NCBI RefSeq assembly: GCF_017876595.1
Contig: NZ_JAGIOG010000001.1
Coordinates: forward strand, 3,861,786-3,925,785
Reading direction: 5' to 3'
Source of the DNA: Aeromicrobium fastidiosum
GTDB taxonomy: Bacteria > Actinomycetota > Actinomycetes > Propionibacteriales > Nocardioidaceae
Length of the DNA stretch: 64,000 nt
Shown: piece by piece, positions 8,544-18,580 of the stretch
How positions within the stretch are numbered: position 1 is the first letter of the stretch
How the letters are laid out: the number at the start of each line of letters is the position of its first letter
Translations under genes and position numbers: made by a program
The notes under the pieces: model-generated
Database searches by the model: none
The model's input: the letters and a program-made list of their open reading frames with translations, nothing else
Told to the model about the DNA's origin: nothing

Positions 8544-9434
8544 TCAGCGCCGCCGCGACCGGTGCGCGTCGAGCAGCGCGCCGACGATCGTCACGGTCGA
8601 GCGGGACGCGTCGAACCCCTCGGGCTGTCGCCAGAACGAGTGCACCATGCCGAGCGCCCGGTGCGCGAGGACGTCGACGCCCGCCTCGGCGAGCTGCGCC
8701 GCGTACGCCTCGGCCTGATCGCGGAGCACGTCGTGCTCGTTGGTGACGACGTACGCGGCAGGGTGCGACGCGAGGTTGGTCGCCAGCGCGGGTGACACCT
8801 CGGGATGGTCGCCGAGATCTCCGGGAGCGTATGCCTCCCAGAACCAGTGCATGCCCGCATCGCCGAGCGCCGCGTTCGACAGCGCGCGGGGCAGCGCGGC
8901 ACGACGGTCGACCGGCGGGTAGAGCAGTGCCTGGAAGTCGACCGCCCGCGGGTCGCGCACGCACAGGCCGGCGATCAGGTTGGCCCCTGCCGAGTCGCCG
9001 ATCGCAGGCAGGAACGAAGCGTCGACCCGATGCTCGCGGTCGTGCTGCCGCAGCCAGGAGGCCGCCGTCTGCACGTCGTCGAGCGGTGCAGGGAACGGGT
9101 GCTCCGGCGCGCGCCGGTAGTCGACGGCCAGCAGCGCCCACCCGGTTGCGTGCGCGAGATATCGGCAGAACGGGTCGTGCGTCTCGAGGTCGTGCAGCAC
9201 CCAGCCGCCGCCGTGCACGTACAGCGCGACCGGGGCACCCGCGCGCGGCCGGTAGAGCCGGCAGGGCACGCCGTCCGCGTCGACGTCGATCACGTGGTCG
9301 AGGCCGATGCGGTCCGCTGCCAGGGCGGCTTCCCTGGCAGCGGACCGGATGCTCGCGACTCGTTCGGGCGTCATCGGCGCGGTGTCGTCGCCCATCGCCT
9401 CGAGCAGGGCGCGCGACTGGGGGTGCAGCGTCAT
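8544..9434 (-). CDS. alpha/beta hydrolase, hormone-sensitive-lipase type
   Basis: The 296-aa protein carries the oxyanion-hole motif YVHGGGWV, a nucleophile elbow IGDSAGAN, the acid region NEHDVLRDQAEAYA and catalytic His in LGMVHSFW. This set defines HSL/bacterial esterase family IV, which hydrolyses short acyl esters in the cytosol. The substrate is unknown. An esterase gene (lipP) lies near nei in M. tuberculosis too, though the order differs. It lies 16 bp upstream of the CDP-glycerol transferase gene and may share its transcript. Confidence 0.85.
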   Translation of the reverse strand: MTLHPQSRALLEAMGDDTAPMTPERVASIRSAAREAALAADRIGLDHVIDVDADGVPCRLYRPRAGAPVALYVHGGGWVLHDLETHDPFCRYLAHATGWALLAVDYRRAPEHPFPAPLDDVQTAASWLRQHDREHRVDASFLPAIGDSAGANLIAGLCVRDPRAVDFQALLYPPVDRRAALPRALSNAALGDAGMHWFWEAYAPGDLGDHPEVSPALATNLASHPAAYVVTNEHDVLRDQAEAYAAQLAEAGVDVLAHRALGMVHSFWRQPEGFDASRSTVTIVGALLDAHRSRRR

Positions 9435-9464
9435 GCGATCCAGCCTAAGCCGGGCACGACGTCC

Positions 9465-10076
9465 TCAGCTGAAGTCGAGGTCGCCCTTGCGGGTGCGCTT
9501 GAGCTCGAAGAAGTCGGGGTAGCCGGCGAGCAGGCGCGCGCCGTCGAAGACCGACCCGGCCGCCTCGCCCTTGGGGATGCTCTGCAGCACGGGGCCGAAG
9601 AAGGCGATGCCGCCGATCTCGATGACGGGCGTGCCAACGTCCTCGCCGACCTTGTCGATGCCGACCTGGTGCGAGGCGCGCACGGCGTCGTCGAGCGACG
9701 TGTCGTCGGCTGCTGCTGCGAGCTCGGCCGGCAGGCCGATCTCCTCGAGCACCGCGCCGAAGAGCTCGGGGCTGAACTCCTGCCCCTCGTTGTGCCGCTT
9801 GGTGCCGATCGCGGTGTAGTAGTCGCGCAGCGCCTGCTGGCCGTGCTGCTGCTCGATCGCGATCGCGAGCCGGACGGGTCCCCAACCGCGCTTCATCATG
9901 TCCTGGTACTCGTCGGGCAGGTCGCGCCCGTCGTTAAGCACCGACAGGCTCATGACGTGGAACTCGGTCTTGACGTCGCGCACCTTCTCGACCTCGAGCA
10001 TCCAGCGGGAGGTGATCCAGGCGAACGGGCACAGGGGGTCGAACCAGAAGTCGACGGTCTCGGTGGAAGAAGTCAT
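9465..10076 (-). CDS. Rv2466c-like DsbA-family oxidoreductase (mycothiol-linked nitroreductase family) with CPFA active site
   Basis: The 203-aa protein is thioredoxin-fold, beginning [29 protein letters not shown] and containing [21 protein letters not shown] with the cis-Pro segment. It matches the mycobacterial Rv2466c pattern throughout, including the C-terminal [10 protein letters not shown]. The family uses mycothiol as reductant. In Rv2466c the active site is CPWC; here it reads CPFA, so the resolving cysteine is replaced by alanine (codon GCC). ATG 10076 overlaps the GCS2 stop (ATGA), giving translational coupling. Position beside pepN and rpiB matches M. tuberculosis. Confidence 0.85.
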   Translation of the reverse strand: MTSSTETVDFWFDPLCPFAWITSRWMLEVEKVRDVKTEFHVMSLSVLNDGRDLPDEYQDMMKRGWGPVRLAIAIEQQHGQQALRDYYTAIGTKRHNEGQEFSPELFGAVLEEIGLPAELAAAADDTSLDDAVRASHQVGIDKVGEDVGTPVIEIGGIAFFGPVLQSIPKGEAAGSVFDGARLLAGYPDFFELKRTRKGDLDFS

Positions 10077-11224
10077 GACGGGTGCAACACCGGACGACCC
10101 GCGCGCATTTCCTCCACGAGCGATCCGACGACGGCGTCGAGCTCTCCGGCGTTGAGCGCCGCGACCCGGCGCTGCCGCTGGTAGGACGCTCCCCCGGCCA
10201 CGATGTCGTGGATGCCGCCGAGCTCGTCGGTGCAGCCGAGCCGCTCGGCGACGGGTGCCAGCGTCTCGAGCAGGCGGTGGAGGTCGGTCGTGATGAGGTC
10301 CTCGTGGCCGTCCTTGTCGAGGATCAGGATCGCGTCCATGCCGTACCGGGCGGAGCGCCACTTGTTCTCCTGCGCGAACCACGGCGGGATGGTCGGCAGC
10401 TCGCGGCCCGCGTCGAGCTCGGACGAGAAGTGCTCGACGAGGCAGTGCGTCAGCGCCGAGACGCTCATGAGCTCGGCCATCGTCGGGATGCCGTCGCACA
10501 CCCGCACCTCGAGCGTGCCGAACTTGGGCGACGGCCTCAGGTCCCACCGGATCTCGTCGAAGACGTCGATGACCCCGGTGTGGAGCATGTCGTCGACGTA
10601 CCCCTCGAGCTGGCTCCACTGCTCGAACTGGAACGGCAGTCCCGCTGTCGGCAGCTGCTGGAACATCAGGGCCCGATTGGACGCATAACCCGTCTCCTTG
10701 CCGCCCCAGAACGGCGACGAGGCGCTGAGCGCCTGCAGGTGGCCGTAGTAGGCCAGCATCGCGCGGCTGATCGGCAGCACCTTGTCGCGGTCCTCGATGC
10801 CGACGTGCACGTGGACGCCGTAGATGAGCATCTGCCGCCCCCACCACTGGGTGCGGTCGATCAGCGTCGCGTAGCGCTCCTTGTCGGTGACCTTCTGGTG
10901 CGTCCAGTTGGCGAACGGGTGGGTGCCCGCGCACATCAGCTCGACGCGCAGCGGATCGGTGACCTCGCGGATCTCGTCGATCGCCCGCTGCAGGTCGGCA
11001 CCGGCCTGACCCACGGTCTTGCAGACGCCGGAGACGACCTCGACGGTGTTGAGCAGCAGCTCCTGGCGGATGTGAGGGTGCTGCTCGAGCCCCTCGGGCT
11101 GCACCGCGTCGAGGACGGTCTGGGCCACCTGACGCAGGTCGCCGGAGTCGGAGTCGACCAGGGCCAGCTCCCACTCGATGCCGACGGTCGAGCGCTCAGA
11201 CGTCGCGAACGGGATGGCGGTCAT
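10073..11224 (-). CDS. glutamate-cysteine ligase family 2 (YbdK-type carboxylate-amine ligase)
   Basis: The 383-aa GCS2-family protein has [12 protein letters not shown] at the N-terminus, [63 protein letters not shown] and [13 protein letters not shown]. Members ligate glutamate to an amine or thiol with ATP, and some make gamma-glutamylcysteine. The physiological acceptor here is not known, and a role in ergothioneine or thiol metabolism is only suggested by the coupled thiol oxidoreductase. ATG 11224 matches the TVGIEWE distance seen in the family. It is divergent from pepN. Confidence 0.88.
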   Translation of the reverse strand: MTAIPFATSERSTVGIEWELALVDSDSGDLRQVAQTVLDAVQPEGLEQHPHIRQELLLNTVEVVSGVCKTVGQAGADLQRAIDEIREVTDPLRVELMCAGTHPFANWTHQKVTDKERYATLIDRTQWWGRQMLIYGVHVHVGIEDRDKVLPISRAMLAYYGHLQALSASSPFWGGKETGYASNRALMFQQLPTAGLPFQFEQWSQLEGYVDDMLHTGVIDVFDEIRWDLRPSPKFGTLEVRVCDGIPTMAELMSVSALTHCLVEHFSSELDAGRELPTIPPWFAQENKWRSARYGMDAILILDKDGHEDLITTDLHRLLETLAPVAERLGCTDELGGIHDIVAGGASYQRQRRVAALNAGELDAVVGSLVEEMRAGRPVLHPS

Positions 11225-11297
11225 GCGTCCATCCTGCCCGAGATCGACGGAGTCACCCGCCTCGCCCGTGTCGTGGGCACATGACAGCATGGCGAGC

Positions 11298-13817
11298 ATG
11301 CCTGGTACCAATCTCACCCGCGAAGAAGCCAGCGAGCGCGCCTCGATCGTCTCCACCCAGACGTACGACGTCCAGCTCGACCTCACGCTCGACTCCGAGA
11401 CACATTTCGGATCGGTCACCACGATCGTCTTCGGGGCCACCCCGGGGTCGTCGACGTTCGTCGACCTCGTCGACGGTGACATCTCGTCCATCACGCTCAA
11501 CGGGTCTGCCGTCGACACCGTTGCCTACGCCGACAGCCGCATCGCGTTGGCGGGCCTCGCCGAGCGCAACGAGCTCGTCGTCGCCGCGACACTGCCCTAC
11601 TCGCACTCCGGCGAGGGCCTCCACCGGTTCGTCGACCCCGTCGACGGCAAGGTCTACCTCTACACGCAGTTCGAGGTGCCCGACGCCCGCCGCGTCTTCG
11701 CGACGTTCGAGCAGCCCGACCTCAAGGCGACGTTCGTCTTCCACGTGACCGCGCCGTCGCACTGGGCCGTCGTCTCGAACTCCCCCACCCCCGAGCCCGT
11801 GGCCGCCGCGGAGGGCACCAGCACCTGGCACTTCGCCGAGACCAAGACGATGTCGACCTACATCACGGCCCTGGTCGCGGGCGAGTACGTGTCGGTCACC
11901 GACTCCTACCGCGGCGCGTACGACGAGATCCCGCTGGGCGTCTTCTGCCGCCAGTCGGTGCGTGAGCACCTCGACGCCGACGACATCTTCCTGATCACCA
12001 AGCAGGGCTTCGAGTTCTTCGAGAACGCCTTCGAGATGGCCTACCCGTTCGGCAAGTACGACCAGCTGTTCGTGCCCGAGTACAACATGGGTGCCATGGA
12101 GAACGCCGGCGCGGTGACGTTCCGCGACGAGATGATCTTCCGCAGCCGGCAGACCGTCGCGGCCTACGAGAGCCGCGCCAACACGATCCTGCACGAGATG
12201 GCCCACATGTGGTTCGGCGACCTCGTCACGATGAAGTGGTGGGACGACCTGTGGCTCAACGAGTCGTTCGCCGAGTTCGCGGCGTCGCACGCCTCGACCA
12301 ACGCGACTCGCTTCACCGACGCCTGGACGAGCTTCACCAACGCCCGCAAGAACTGGGCCTACCGCCAGGACCAGCTGCCGTCGACGCACCCCATCGCCGC
12401 CGACAACTACGACCTGCACGCGGTCGAGGCCAACTTCGACGGCATCACCTACGCCAAGGGCGCGTCGGCGCTCAAGCAGCTCGTCGCCTGGGTCGGCGAG
12501 GAGGACTTCTTCGCCGGTCTGCGGGCCTACTTCGGCAAGCACGCCTACGGCAACACGCAGCTGTCCGACCTGCTCGTCGAGCTCGAGGCCGCCTCGGGCC
12601 GTGAGTTGGGCGACTGGGCGGCCGAGTGGCTGCAGACGTCCGGCGTCAACACGCTGCGCGCCGACTTCGAGACAGATGCGTCAGGTGCCTTCACGTCGTT
12701 CTCGGTCGAGCAGACCGCGATCGAGGCCTACCCGACGCTGCGCCGCCACCGCATCGCGATCGGCCTGTACAACCGCGTCGATGGCAAGCTCGTCCGCACC
12801 GAGCGCGTCGAGACCGACATCCGGGGCGCGTCGACGTCGATCGACGAGCTGGTCGGCAAGGTCCAGCCCGATCTGATCCTGCTCAACGACGACGACCTGA
12901 CCTACGCCAAGATCCGCCTCGACGAGCGCTCGTTCACGACGCTGACCGAGAGCATCGCGACGTTCGAGCAGTCCCTCCCCCGCGCGCTCAGCTGGGGATC
13001 GGCCTGGGACATGACGCGCGACGCCGAGCTGTCGGGGTCCGACTTCGTGACCCTCGTGCTGGCCGGCGTGGGGTCCGAGACCGACCTCACGGCAGTCAGC
13101 TCGCTGCTGCGCCAGGGCAACAGCGCCGTCAACCTCTACACCGCCCCCGACGCCCGTCAGGCGCTCAAGGCGCGCTGGGAGGCCGGACTGAACGACCTGG
13201 TCGACGCGGCCGAGCCCGGCAGCGACCACCAGCTCGCGCTGGTGCGCGCGCTCGCCTCGGCGACGTCTACCCCCGACCGGCTGCGGTCGATCCTGGCCGG
13301 CGAGCTCGACGGGCTCACGCTCGACACCGATCTGCGCTGGACGCTCGTCACGGCGCTGGCCCGCATCGGCGACGCCGACGAGGCCGAGATCGCGGCAGAG
13401 CTCGAGCGCGACAACACGATCTCCGGCCAGGAGAACGCGTCGGCCGCCCGCGCCATCCGTCCCTCGACCGAGGCCAAGGAGGCGGCGTGGCAGATCGCTG
13501 CCGTCGACCCGTCGACGCCCAACGAGACGCGGCGCTCGACGGCGGGGGCGTTCCAGGTCTCGGGCCAGGGCGACATCCTCGAGCCCTACGTCGACCGCTA
13601 CCTCGAGCTGGCCAGCACGGTCGTCGACGACATGGGCGTCTGGATCGGGCAGGTCGCGCTGGTCTACCTGTTCCCGCTGGCCAACCCGTCGCAGGCCACG
13701 CTCGACAAGGTCGACGCGTGGCTCGCCTCGACGACGGCCAATGCGGCCGCCCAGCGCTACGTCTCGGAGGGTCGCGACGATCTCGCGCGCGCACTGCGCG
13801 CCCAGGCCGCCTCCTGA
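11298..13817 (+). CDS. pepN: aminopeptidase N, family M1
   Basis: This is a zinc metallopeptidase of 839 aa. GAMENAGAVTF is the substrate-binding exopeptidase motif. HEMAHMWFGD followed by LWLNESFAEFAA provides the HExxH-18-E zinc site. The C-terminal ERAP1-like helical domain (about residues 500-835) is present, so the length is normal for actinobacterial PepN. It releases N-terminal residues from peptides in the cytosol. ATG 11298 is chosen because the family begins with PGTNLTREEA; the open frame continues upstream into the divergent GCS2 gene. Confidence 0.95.
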   Translation: MPGTNLTREEASERASIVSTQTYDVQLDLTLDSETHFGSVTTIVFGATPGSSTFVDLVDGDISSITLNGSAVDTVAYADSRIALAGLAERNELVVAATLPYSHSGEGLHRFVDPVDGKVYLYTQFEVPDARRVFATFEQPDLKATFVFHVTAPSHWAVVSNSPTPEPVAAAEGTSTWHFAETKTMSTYITALVAGEYVSVTDSYRGAYDEIPLGVFCRQSVREHLDADDIFLITKQGFEFFENAFEMAYPFGKYDQLFVPEYNMGAMENAGAVTFRDEMIFRSRQTVAAYESRANTILHEMAHMWFGDLVTMKWWDDLWLNESFAEFAASHASTNATRFTDAWTSFTNARKNWAYRQDQLPSTHPIAADNYDLHAVEANFDGITYAKGASALKQLVAWVGEEDFFAGLRAYFGKHAYGNTQLSDLLVELEAASGRELGDWAAEWLQTSGVNTLRADFETDASGAFTSFSVEQTAIEAYPTLRRHRIAIGLYNRVDGKLVRTERVETDIRGASTSIDELVGKVQPDLILLNDDDLTYAKIRLDERSFTTLTESIATFEQSLPRALSWGSAWDMTRDAELSGSDFVTLVLAGVGSETDLTAVSSLLRQGNSAVNLYTAPDARQALKARWEAGLNDLVDAAEPGSDHQLALVRALASATSTPDRLRSILAGELDGLTLDTDLRWTLVTALARIGDADEAEIAAELERDNTISGQENASAARAIRPSTEAKEAAWQIAAVDPSTPNETRRSTAGAFQVSGQGDILEPYVDRYLELASTVVDDMGVWIGQVALVYLFPLANPSQATLDKVDAWLASTTANAAAQRYVSEGRDDLARALRAQAAS

Positions 13818-13830
13818 CCCAGCACGACGC

Positions 13831-13866
13831 CGAAGGCCACCTCCGCGATCGCGGAGGTGGCCTTCG
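13831..13866. terminator. bidirectional terminator between pepN and lipase
   Basis: An 18-bp perfect inverted repeat (CGAAGGCCACCTCCGCGA and its complement) forms a 36-nt hairpin between convergent genes, flanked on the plus side by TCGTTC. It would serve both directions. Confidence 0.8.
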
Positions 13867-13871
13867 GTCGT

Positions 13872-15272
13872 TCAGGGCAGGATCGGCAGAGCGGCGCAGT
13901 TGGACGTCGCCGGTCGACCGTCGAGCCGCGCCCGGATCCACGAGATCGCCGCGGTCTGGTCGGTGATCAACGGGATGAAGTGGTTGGTCAGCACGACCTT
14001 CTGGCCGAGGTCCGGGATCAGGATCGGCTCGTAGGTCACGGCGGCACCTGCCCGGCACCAGTCGACGGCCAGCTGCCGCACCTGCCCGTGCGGCACCGTG
14101 TCGTCGGAGATGCCGGTCGCGATGCGCACCGGGGTGGTCGGCTTCGACAGGCCGATGCGCTGTTCCTGCACGATCTGCTTCAGCGCGGGCTCGCGATCGA
14201 GCACCTGCGACAGCGAGATGCCGAGCTTGGTCAACGACGTCGTGCGGGTGAAGGCGTACGCGAGGATGCCGTCGCCCACGCACTGCGTCGCGGCACCCTT
14301 CAGCATCGCCTGCCCCTTGGCGTTGAGGTACTTGTCGAGGGCGGGCTTGATGCTCGGCCGGGTCTCGGCCATCCCGTTGATCGTCCACCCCAGGGCGACT
14401 GCCAGGGCGCTCCCGTCGATGCCGTCGATGACCTTCAGGAGGTCGGCCGGCGGGGCACCGACGTAGGCCCCCGCGATGGTCAGCTCGGGGGCGTACGTCG
14501 GGGCCAGCTCGGCCGCCGAGGCAGCGGCCCCGCCGCCCTGGCTGTAGCCGTACAGGCCGACCTTCGAGGTCGGCGACACCGAGGCGCCCGGCACCGCGCG
14601 AGCGGCACGCACGGCGTCGAGGACGGCGTGTCCCTGGTCGAGGCGGCTCACGTACGTGTGCAGCCGGTCGGTCGTGCCGAGGCCCACGTAGTCGGTCGCC
14701 ATGACCGCGATGCCCTGCGACAGCAGGCGGTAGGTCGCGATGTTCTCGTAGCCCACGGACGCCGAGATCGTGCTGTCTCGCAGGTTGAGCGACAGCGGGT
14801 TCTCCAGCGCCAGCGACGGGGCGCACTGGTCGCCCTGACCCATCGTGCCGGACGCCTGGACGACGAGGGGGCGCGGACCGGGGCCGCTCCAGCGGGCGGC
14901 CGGTTCGATGTAGGCACCCGTCACGGCAACGGGTGCGCCGTTGGCGTCGGTCGACCTGAACATGACACGGGTGGCCGTGCCCGGCAGTGGTCCGGCCAGG
15001 CCCGGGAGGCTGATCCCCAGTCGCATCGGCTCGGTACGCACCAGGGCTCCGTTGGTCGCCGGCAGGCTCTGCGGCGGGTCGTAGAACGCCGGCACTGCGA
15101 CGCCCCGCGAGACGGTCGCGGTGCCGTCATCGGCCACGGCGGTGCCCGCGGACGAGATGGACGCGGTCACCGCGACGGCGATGCACGCGGCCACGGCACC
15201 GAGCCGCCTGATCGGGCGGCTGCCCCTGGCAGGCCCGGACGCCGCGTCCTGCTGGATCGAGCTGATGTTCAC
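13872..15272 (-). CDS. secreted lipase (LIP family) with alpha/beta-hydrolase fold
   Basis: The 466-aa protein has an N-terminal export signal (RRLGAVAACIAVAVTASISSAGTAVA, cleavage near AVA-DD). It continues with a secretory-lipase domain: TDYVGLGTTDRLHTYV, nucleophile elbow GLYGYSQGGGAAA, then DDTVPHGQVRQLAVDWC and NHFIPLITDQTAAISWI, carrying likely catalytic Asp and His. Family members hydrolyse acylglycerols outside the cell. The gene stands alone. Its upstream region contains a strong palindrome at 15431-15446 that may be an operator. Confidence 0.82.
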   Translation of the reverse strand: MNISSIQQDAASGPARGSRPIRRLGAVAACIAVAVTASISSAGTAVADDGTATVSRGVAVPAFYDPPQSLPATNGALVRTEPMRLGISLPGLAGPLPGTATRVMFRSTDANGAPVAVTGAYIEPAARWSGPGPRPLVVQASGTMGQGDQCAPSLALENPLSLNLRDSTISASVGYENIATYRLLSQGIAVMATDYVGLGTTDRLHTYVSRLDQGHAVLDAVRAARAVPGASVSPTSKVGLYGYSQGGGAAASAAELAPTYAPELTIAGAYVGAPPADLLKVIDGIDGSALAVALGWTINGMAETRPSIKPALDKYLNAKGQAMLKGAATQCVGDGILAYAFTRTTSLTKLGISLSQVLDREPALKQIVQEQRIGLSKPTTPVRIATGISDDTVPHGQVRQLAVDWCRAGAAVTYEPILIPDLGQKVVLTNHFIPLITDQTAAISWIRARLDGRPATSNCAALPILP

Positions 15273-15602
15273 TGGTGCTCCCTCGTCGACGTGGCCGGCT
15301 GCGCACTCGATGCGCGCAGTCGGGGATCCGACCGGCAGGCGCGGCGCGGAGATGGGGCACGCGGTGCTGGGCGGTGGGTGCCGACCCTCCTCGGCACCCG
15401 GTGACGACCGATCGATGATGGCGATCAGTTGTTACCTATCGGTAACATGATCCTAGTCACTTCCACGACCGCGCGGCAAGACCCGGCCGGGCCCGACATC
15501 CGGCGTGCCGGCGCCAGCACCCCGCCCTGCCCGGCGGACTGACCACGGCCGTAGGAGAATCGACACGGCGCGCTTCGCGCCCATCCCTCTGGAAGGTGCT
15601 CG
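15273..15602. other. 330-bp divergent intergenic region between lipase and folP2
   Basis: No credible coding frame was seen. It carries the lipase upstream region and the folP2 upstream region. The one clear structure is the 16-bp palindrome at 15431-15446. A Shine-Dalgarno-like GGAAGG precedes folP2 at about 15591. Confidence 0.6.
15431..15446. promoter_or_regulatory. candidate operator palindrome GTTACC-N4-GGTAAC
   Basis: GTTACCTATCGGTAAC is a perfect 6-bp inverted repeat with a 4-bp spacer in an AT-richer patch of an otherwise GC-rich intergenic region. It is about 160 bp upstream of the lipase start and 157 bp upstream of folP2. The form fits a dimeric TetR-type regulator, but the regulator is not identified. 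Confidence 0.5.
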
Positions 15603-16472
15603 ATGACGATCGACCTGACGTTCCGTGGGCGACGCGTGCAGCGCGACCGGGCACTCGTCATGGCGATCGTCAACCGCACGCCCGACTCGTTCTACGACCG
15701 GGGTGCCACGTTCACCGACAGCGCCGCGCACGAGGCCGTGCGGGCGGCCATCGCAGCCGGTGCCGACATCATCGACGTGGGAGGCGTCAAGGCGGGGCCC
15801 GGCGACGACGTCGACGTCGCCGAGGAGATCCGGCGGACCGTGCCGTTCGTGGCCGCGATCCGCGCCGAGTTCCCCGATGCCGTGCTCAGCATCGACACGT
15901 GGCGGGCCGAGGTCGGACGGCACTGCGCCGAGGCCGGCGCCGACATCATCAACGACACGTGGGCCGGCAGCGACCGTGCGCTCGGCGACGTCGCGGCGGA
16001 GTTCGGCTGCGGCTACGTGTGCTCGCACACCGGCGGCGCCGTCCCCCGCACCCGCCCCCACCGCGTGCACTACGCCGACGTCGTGCGAGACGTCATCGAC
16101 CAGACGACCAGGGCGGCGGACGACCTCGTGGCGCGCGGCGTCCCCCGCGCCGGCATCCTGATCGACCCCACGCACGACTTCGGCAAGAACACGTGGCACG
16201 GCCTCGAGCTGCTGCGCCGCGTCGACGAGCTGGTCGACACGGGGTGGCCCGTCCTGATGGCCCTGTCCAACAAGGACTTCATCGGCGAGACCCTGGGCCT
16301 GCCCGTCGACCAGCGGCACGAGGGGACGCTCGCGGCCACGACCGTCGCGGCAGCAGCGGGTGCCGCGGTGTTCCGGTCCCACGACGTCGAGGCGACCCGC
16401 CGGGTGCTCGAGATGACCGCCAGCATCCGCGGCGACCGCGCTCCCGCGAGGGTGGTGCGCGGCCTTGCCTGA
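15603..16472 (+). CDS. folP2: FolP2-type dihydropteroate synthase homologue
   Basis: The 289-aa TIM barrel is related to dihydropteroate synthase: MAIVNRTPDSFYDRG, DIIDVGGVKAGPG, SIDTWRAEV, DIINDTWAG, LIDPTHDFGKN, LMALSNKDFIGE and FRSHDVEATRRVL. Canonical DHPS has S-R-K and M-x-M-x-G loops; here they read S-N-K and S-H-T-G-G, and the DxGxxS loop is altered. That resembles mycobacterial FolP2 (Rv1207), reported to lack DHPS activity. Genuine folate synthesis by this copy is therefore doubtful. It overlaps gpgS by 8 bp, the same pairing as Rv1207-Rv1208. Confidence 0.85.
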   Translation: MTIDLTFRGRRVQRDRALVMAIVNRTPDSFYDRGATFTDSAAHEAVRAAIAAGADIIDVGGVKAGPGDDVDVAEEIRRTVPFVAAIRAEFPDAVLSIDTWRAEVGRHCAEAGADIINDTWAGSDRALGDVAAEFGCGYVCSHTGGAVPRTRPHRVHYADVVRDVIDQTTRAADDLVARGVPRAGILIDPTHDFGKNTWHGLELLRRVDELVDTGWPVLMALSNKDFIGETLGLPVDQRHEGTLAATTVAAAAGAAVFRSHDVEATRRVLEMTASIRGDRAPARVVRGLA

Positions 16473-17412
16473 GACCTCCGACGTGCGGGGCTGGTTCGAC
16501 ACGCACACGCACCGCGCGCAGCAGTTCGACGCAGCCGCCCTCGTCCCACTGAAGGGCGACCGGCGGATCAGCGTCCTGATCCCCGCCCGCGACGAGGAGG
16601 CGACGGTGGGGGCCATCGTCACGACGCTGCGCACCCAGCTGGTCGAGCGCGTGCCGCTCGTCGACGAGATCATCGTGATCGACTCGCACTCCACCGACGC
16701 GACGTCCGACGTCGCCCGGGCCGCAGGGGCCAAGGTCTTCCACGTCGACGAGATCGTGCCCGAGGTCGGCAGCCGCACGGGCAAGGGCGAGGCGATGTGG
16801 AAGGCGCTCGCCGTCATGACGGGCGACATCGGCATCTACCTCGACGCCGACGTGCAGGAGTTCACGGCCGACTTCGTCGTGGGCCTGCTCGGACCGCTGC
16901 TGACCGACGACGGCCTCGTGTTCGTCAAGGCGTTCTACGACCGTCCGTGGTCGACCGGCGCGGCGCGCTCGTCGGGTGGCGGCCGGGTCACCGAGCTCGT
17001 CGCCCGACCGCTCATCCTCGAGCGGTCACCGGCCCTGTCGGGCTTCGTCCAGCCCCTCGCCGGTGAGTGCGCCTTCCGCGCCGAGGCGCTGCGGGCCGTC
17101 CCGTTCGTGTCCGACTACGGCGTCGACATCGGTCTCATGATCGACGTGCTGCGCGACCACGGCCTGTCGGCGATGGCGCAGGTCGATCTGGGCCTGCGCC
17201 TGCACCGCCACCAGGACCTCGCGGCGCTCAGCGCCATGACGCAGCACGTGCGCGCCGCGTTCGACCTGCGCGCCGATCCCGGCGGCCCCGACGAGGTCGA
17301 GAGCACCGCCACGCTGTTCCGCCGCGAGGGCGAGACGATGCAGCTGGTCGAGCGCACCACGACGACGGTGCAGCGTCCCCCGATGGACCAGGTGCTGTCC
17401 CACCGTCGCTGA
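16465..17412 (+). CDS. gpgS: glucosyl-3-phosphoglycerate synthase
   Basis: The 315-aa GT81/GT2-like glycosyltransferase contains ISVLIPARDEEATVGAIV (nucleotide binding), DEIIVIDSHSTDAT, GKGEAMWKALAVMTGDIGIYLDADVQEF (DxD-type metal site), GGGRVTELVARPLI and QPLAGECAFRAEAL. It moves glucose from UDP-glucose to 3-phosphoglycerate, the first step to glucosylglycerate and methylglucose lipopolysaccharides. The start is TTG 16465, inside the folP2 3' end, so translation is probably coupled. Confidence 0.92.
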   Translation: MPETSDVRGWFDTHTHRAQQFDAAALVPLKGDRRISVLIPARDEEATVGAIVTTLRTQLVERVPLVDEIIVIDSHSTDATSDVARAAGAKVFHVDEIVPEVGSRTGKGEAMWKALAVMTGDIGIYLDADVQEFTADFVVGLLGPLLTDDGLVFVKAFYDRPWSTGAARSSGGGRVTELVARPLILERSPALSGFVQPLAGECAFRAEALRAVPFVSDYGVDIGLMIDVLRDHGLSAMAQVDLGLRLHRHQDLAALSAMTQHVRAAFDLRADPGGPDEVESTATLFRREGETMQLVERTTTTVQRPPMDQVLSHRR

Positions 17413-17557
17413 TTCCCAGGCGCACCCCGGAATCTGCGCGGCCCGTCCGCCGGTTCCGGGGTGCACCTGGAAAGCCGACGCCGGACCCCTGATACATCCG
17501 GGGCGAGGTGCCAGTAATCAGGGTCCACCCGGAAAACTTCCGGGGCGAACCTGGGAA
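17413..17557. repeat. cluster of related inverted repeats (TTCCGGGGYGMACCTGG type)
   Basis: The unit TTCCGGGGTGCACCTGGAA (17454-17472) is inverted against 17413-17432. A diverged direct copy is at 17538-17557 (TTCCGGGGCGAACCTGGGAA). A weaker copy begins ATCCGGGGCGAGGTGCC at 17496. A separate stem pairs GGACCCCTGAT (17483) with ATCAGGGTCC (17516). The cluster sits between convergent gpgS and nitronate monooxygenase genes and would fold strongly. It may act as terminator, REP-like element, or both. Confidence 0.7.
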
Positions 17558-17578
17558 CCACCGAACCGAGAAACCGGC

Positions 17579-18580
<1,002 letters not shown>

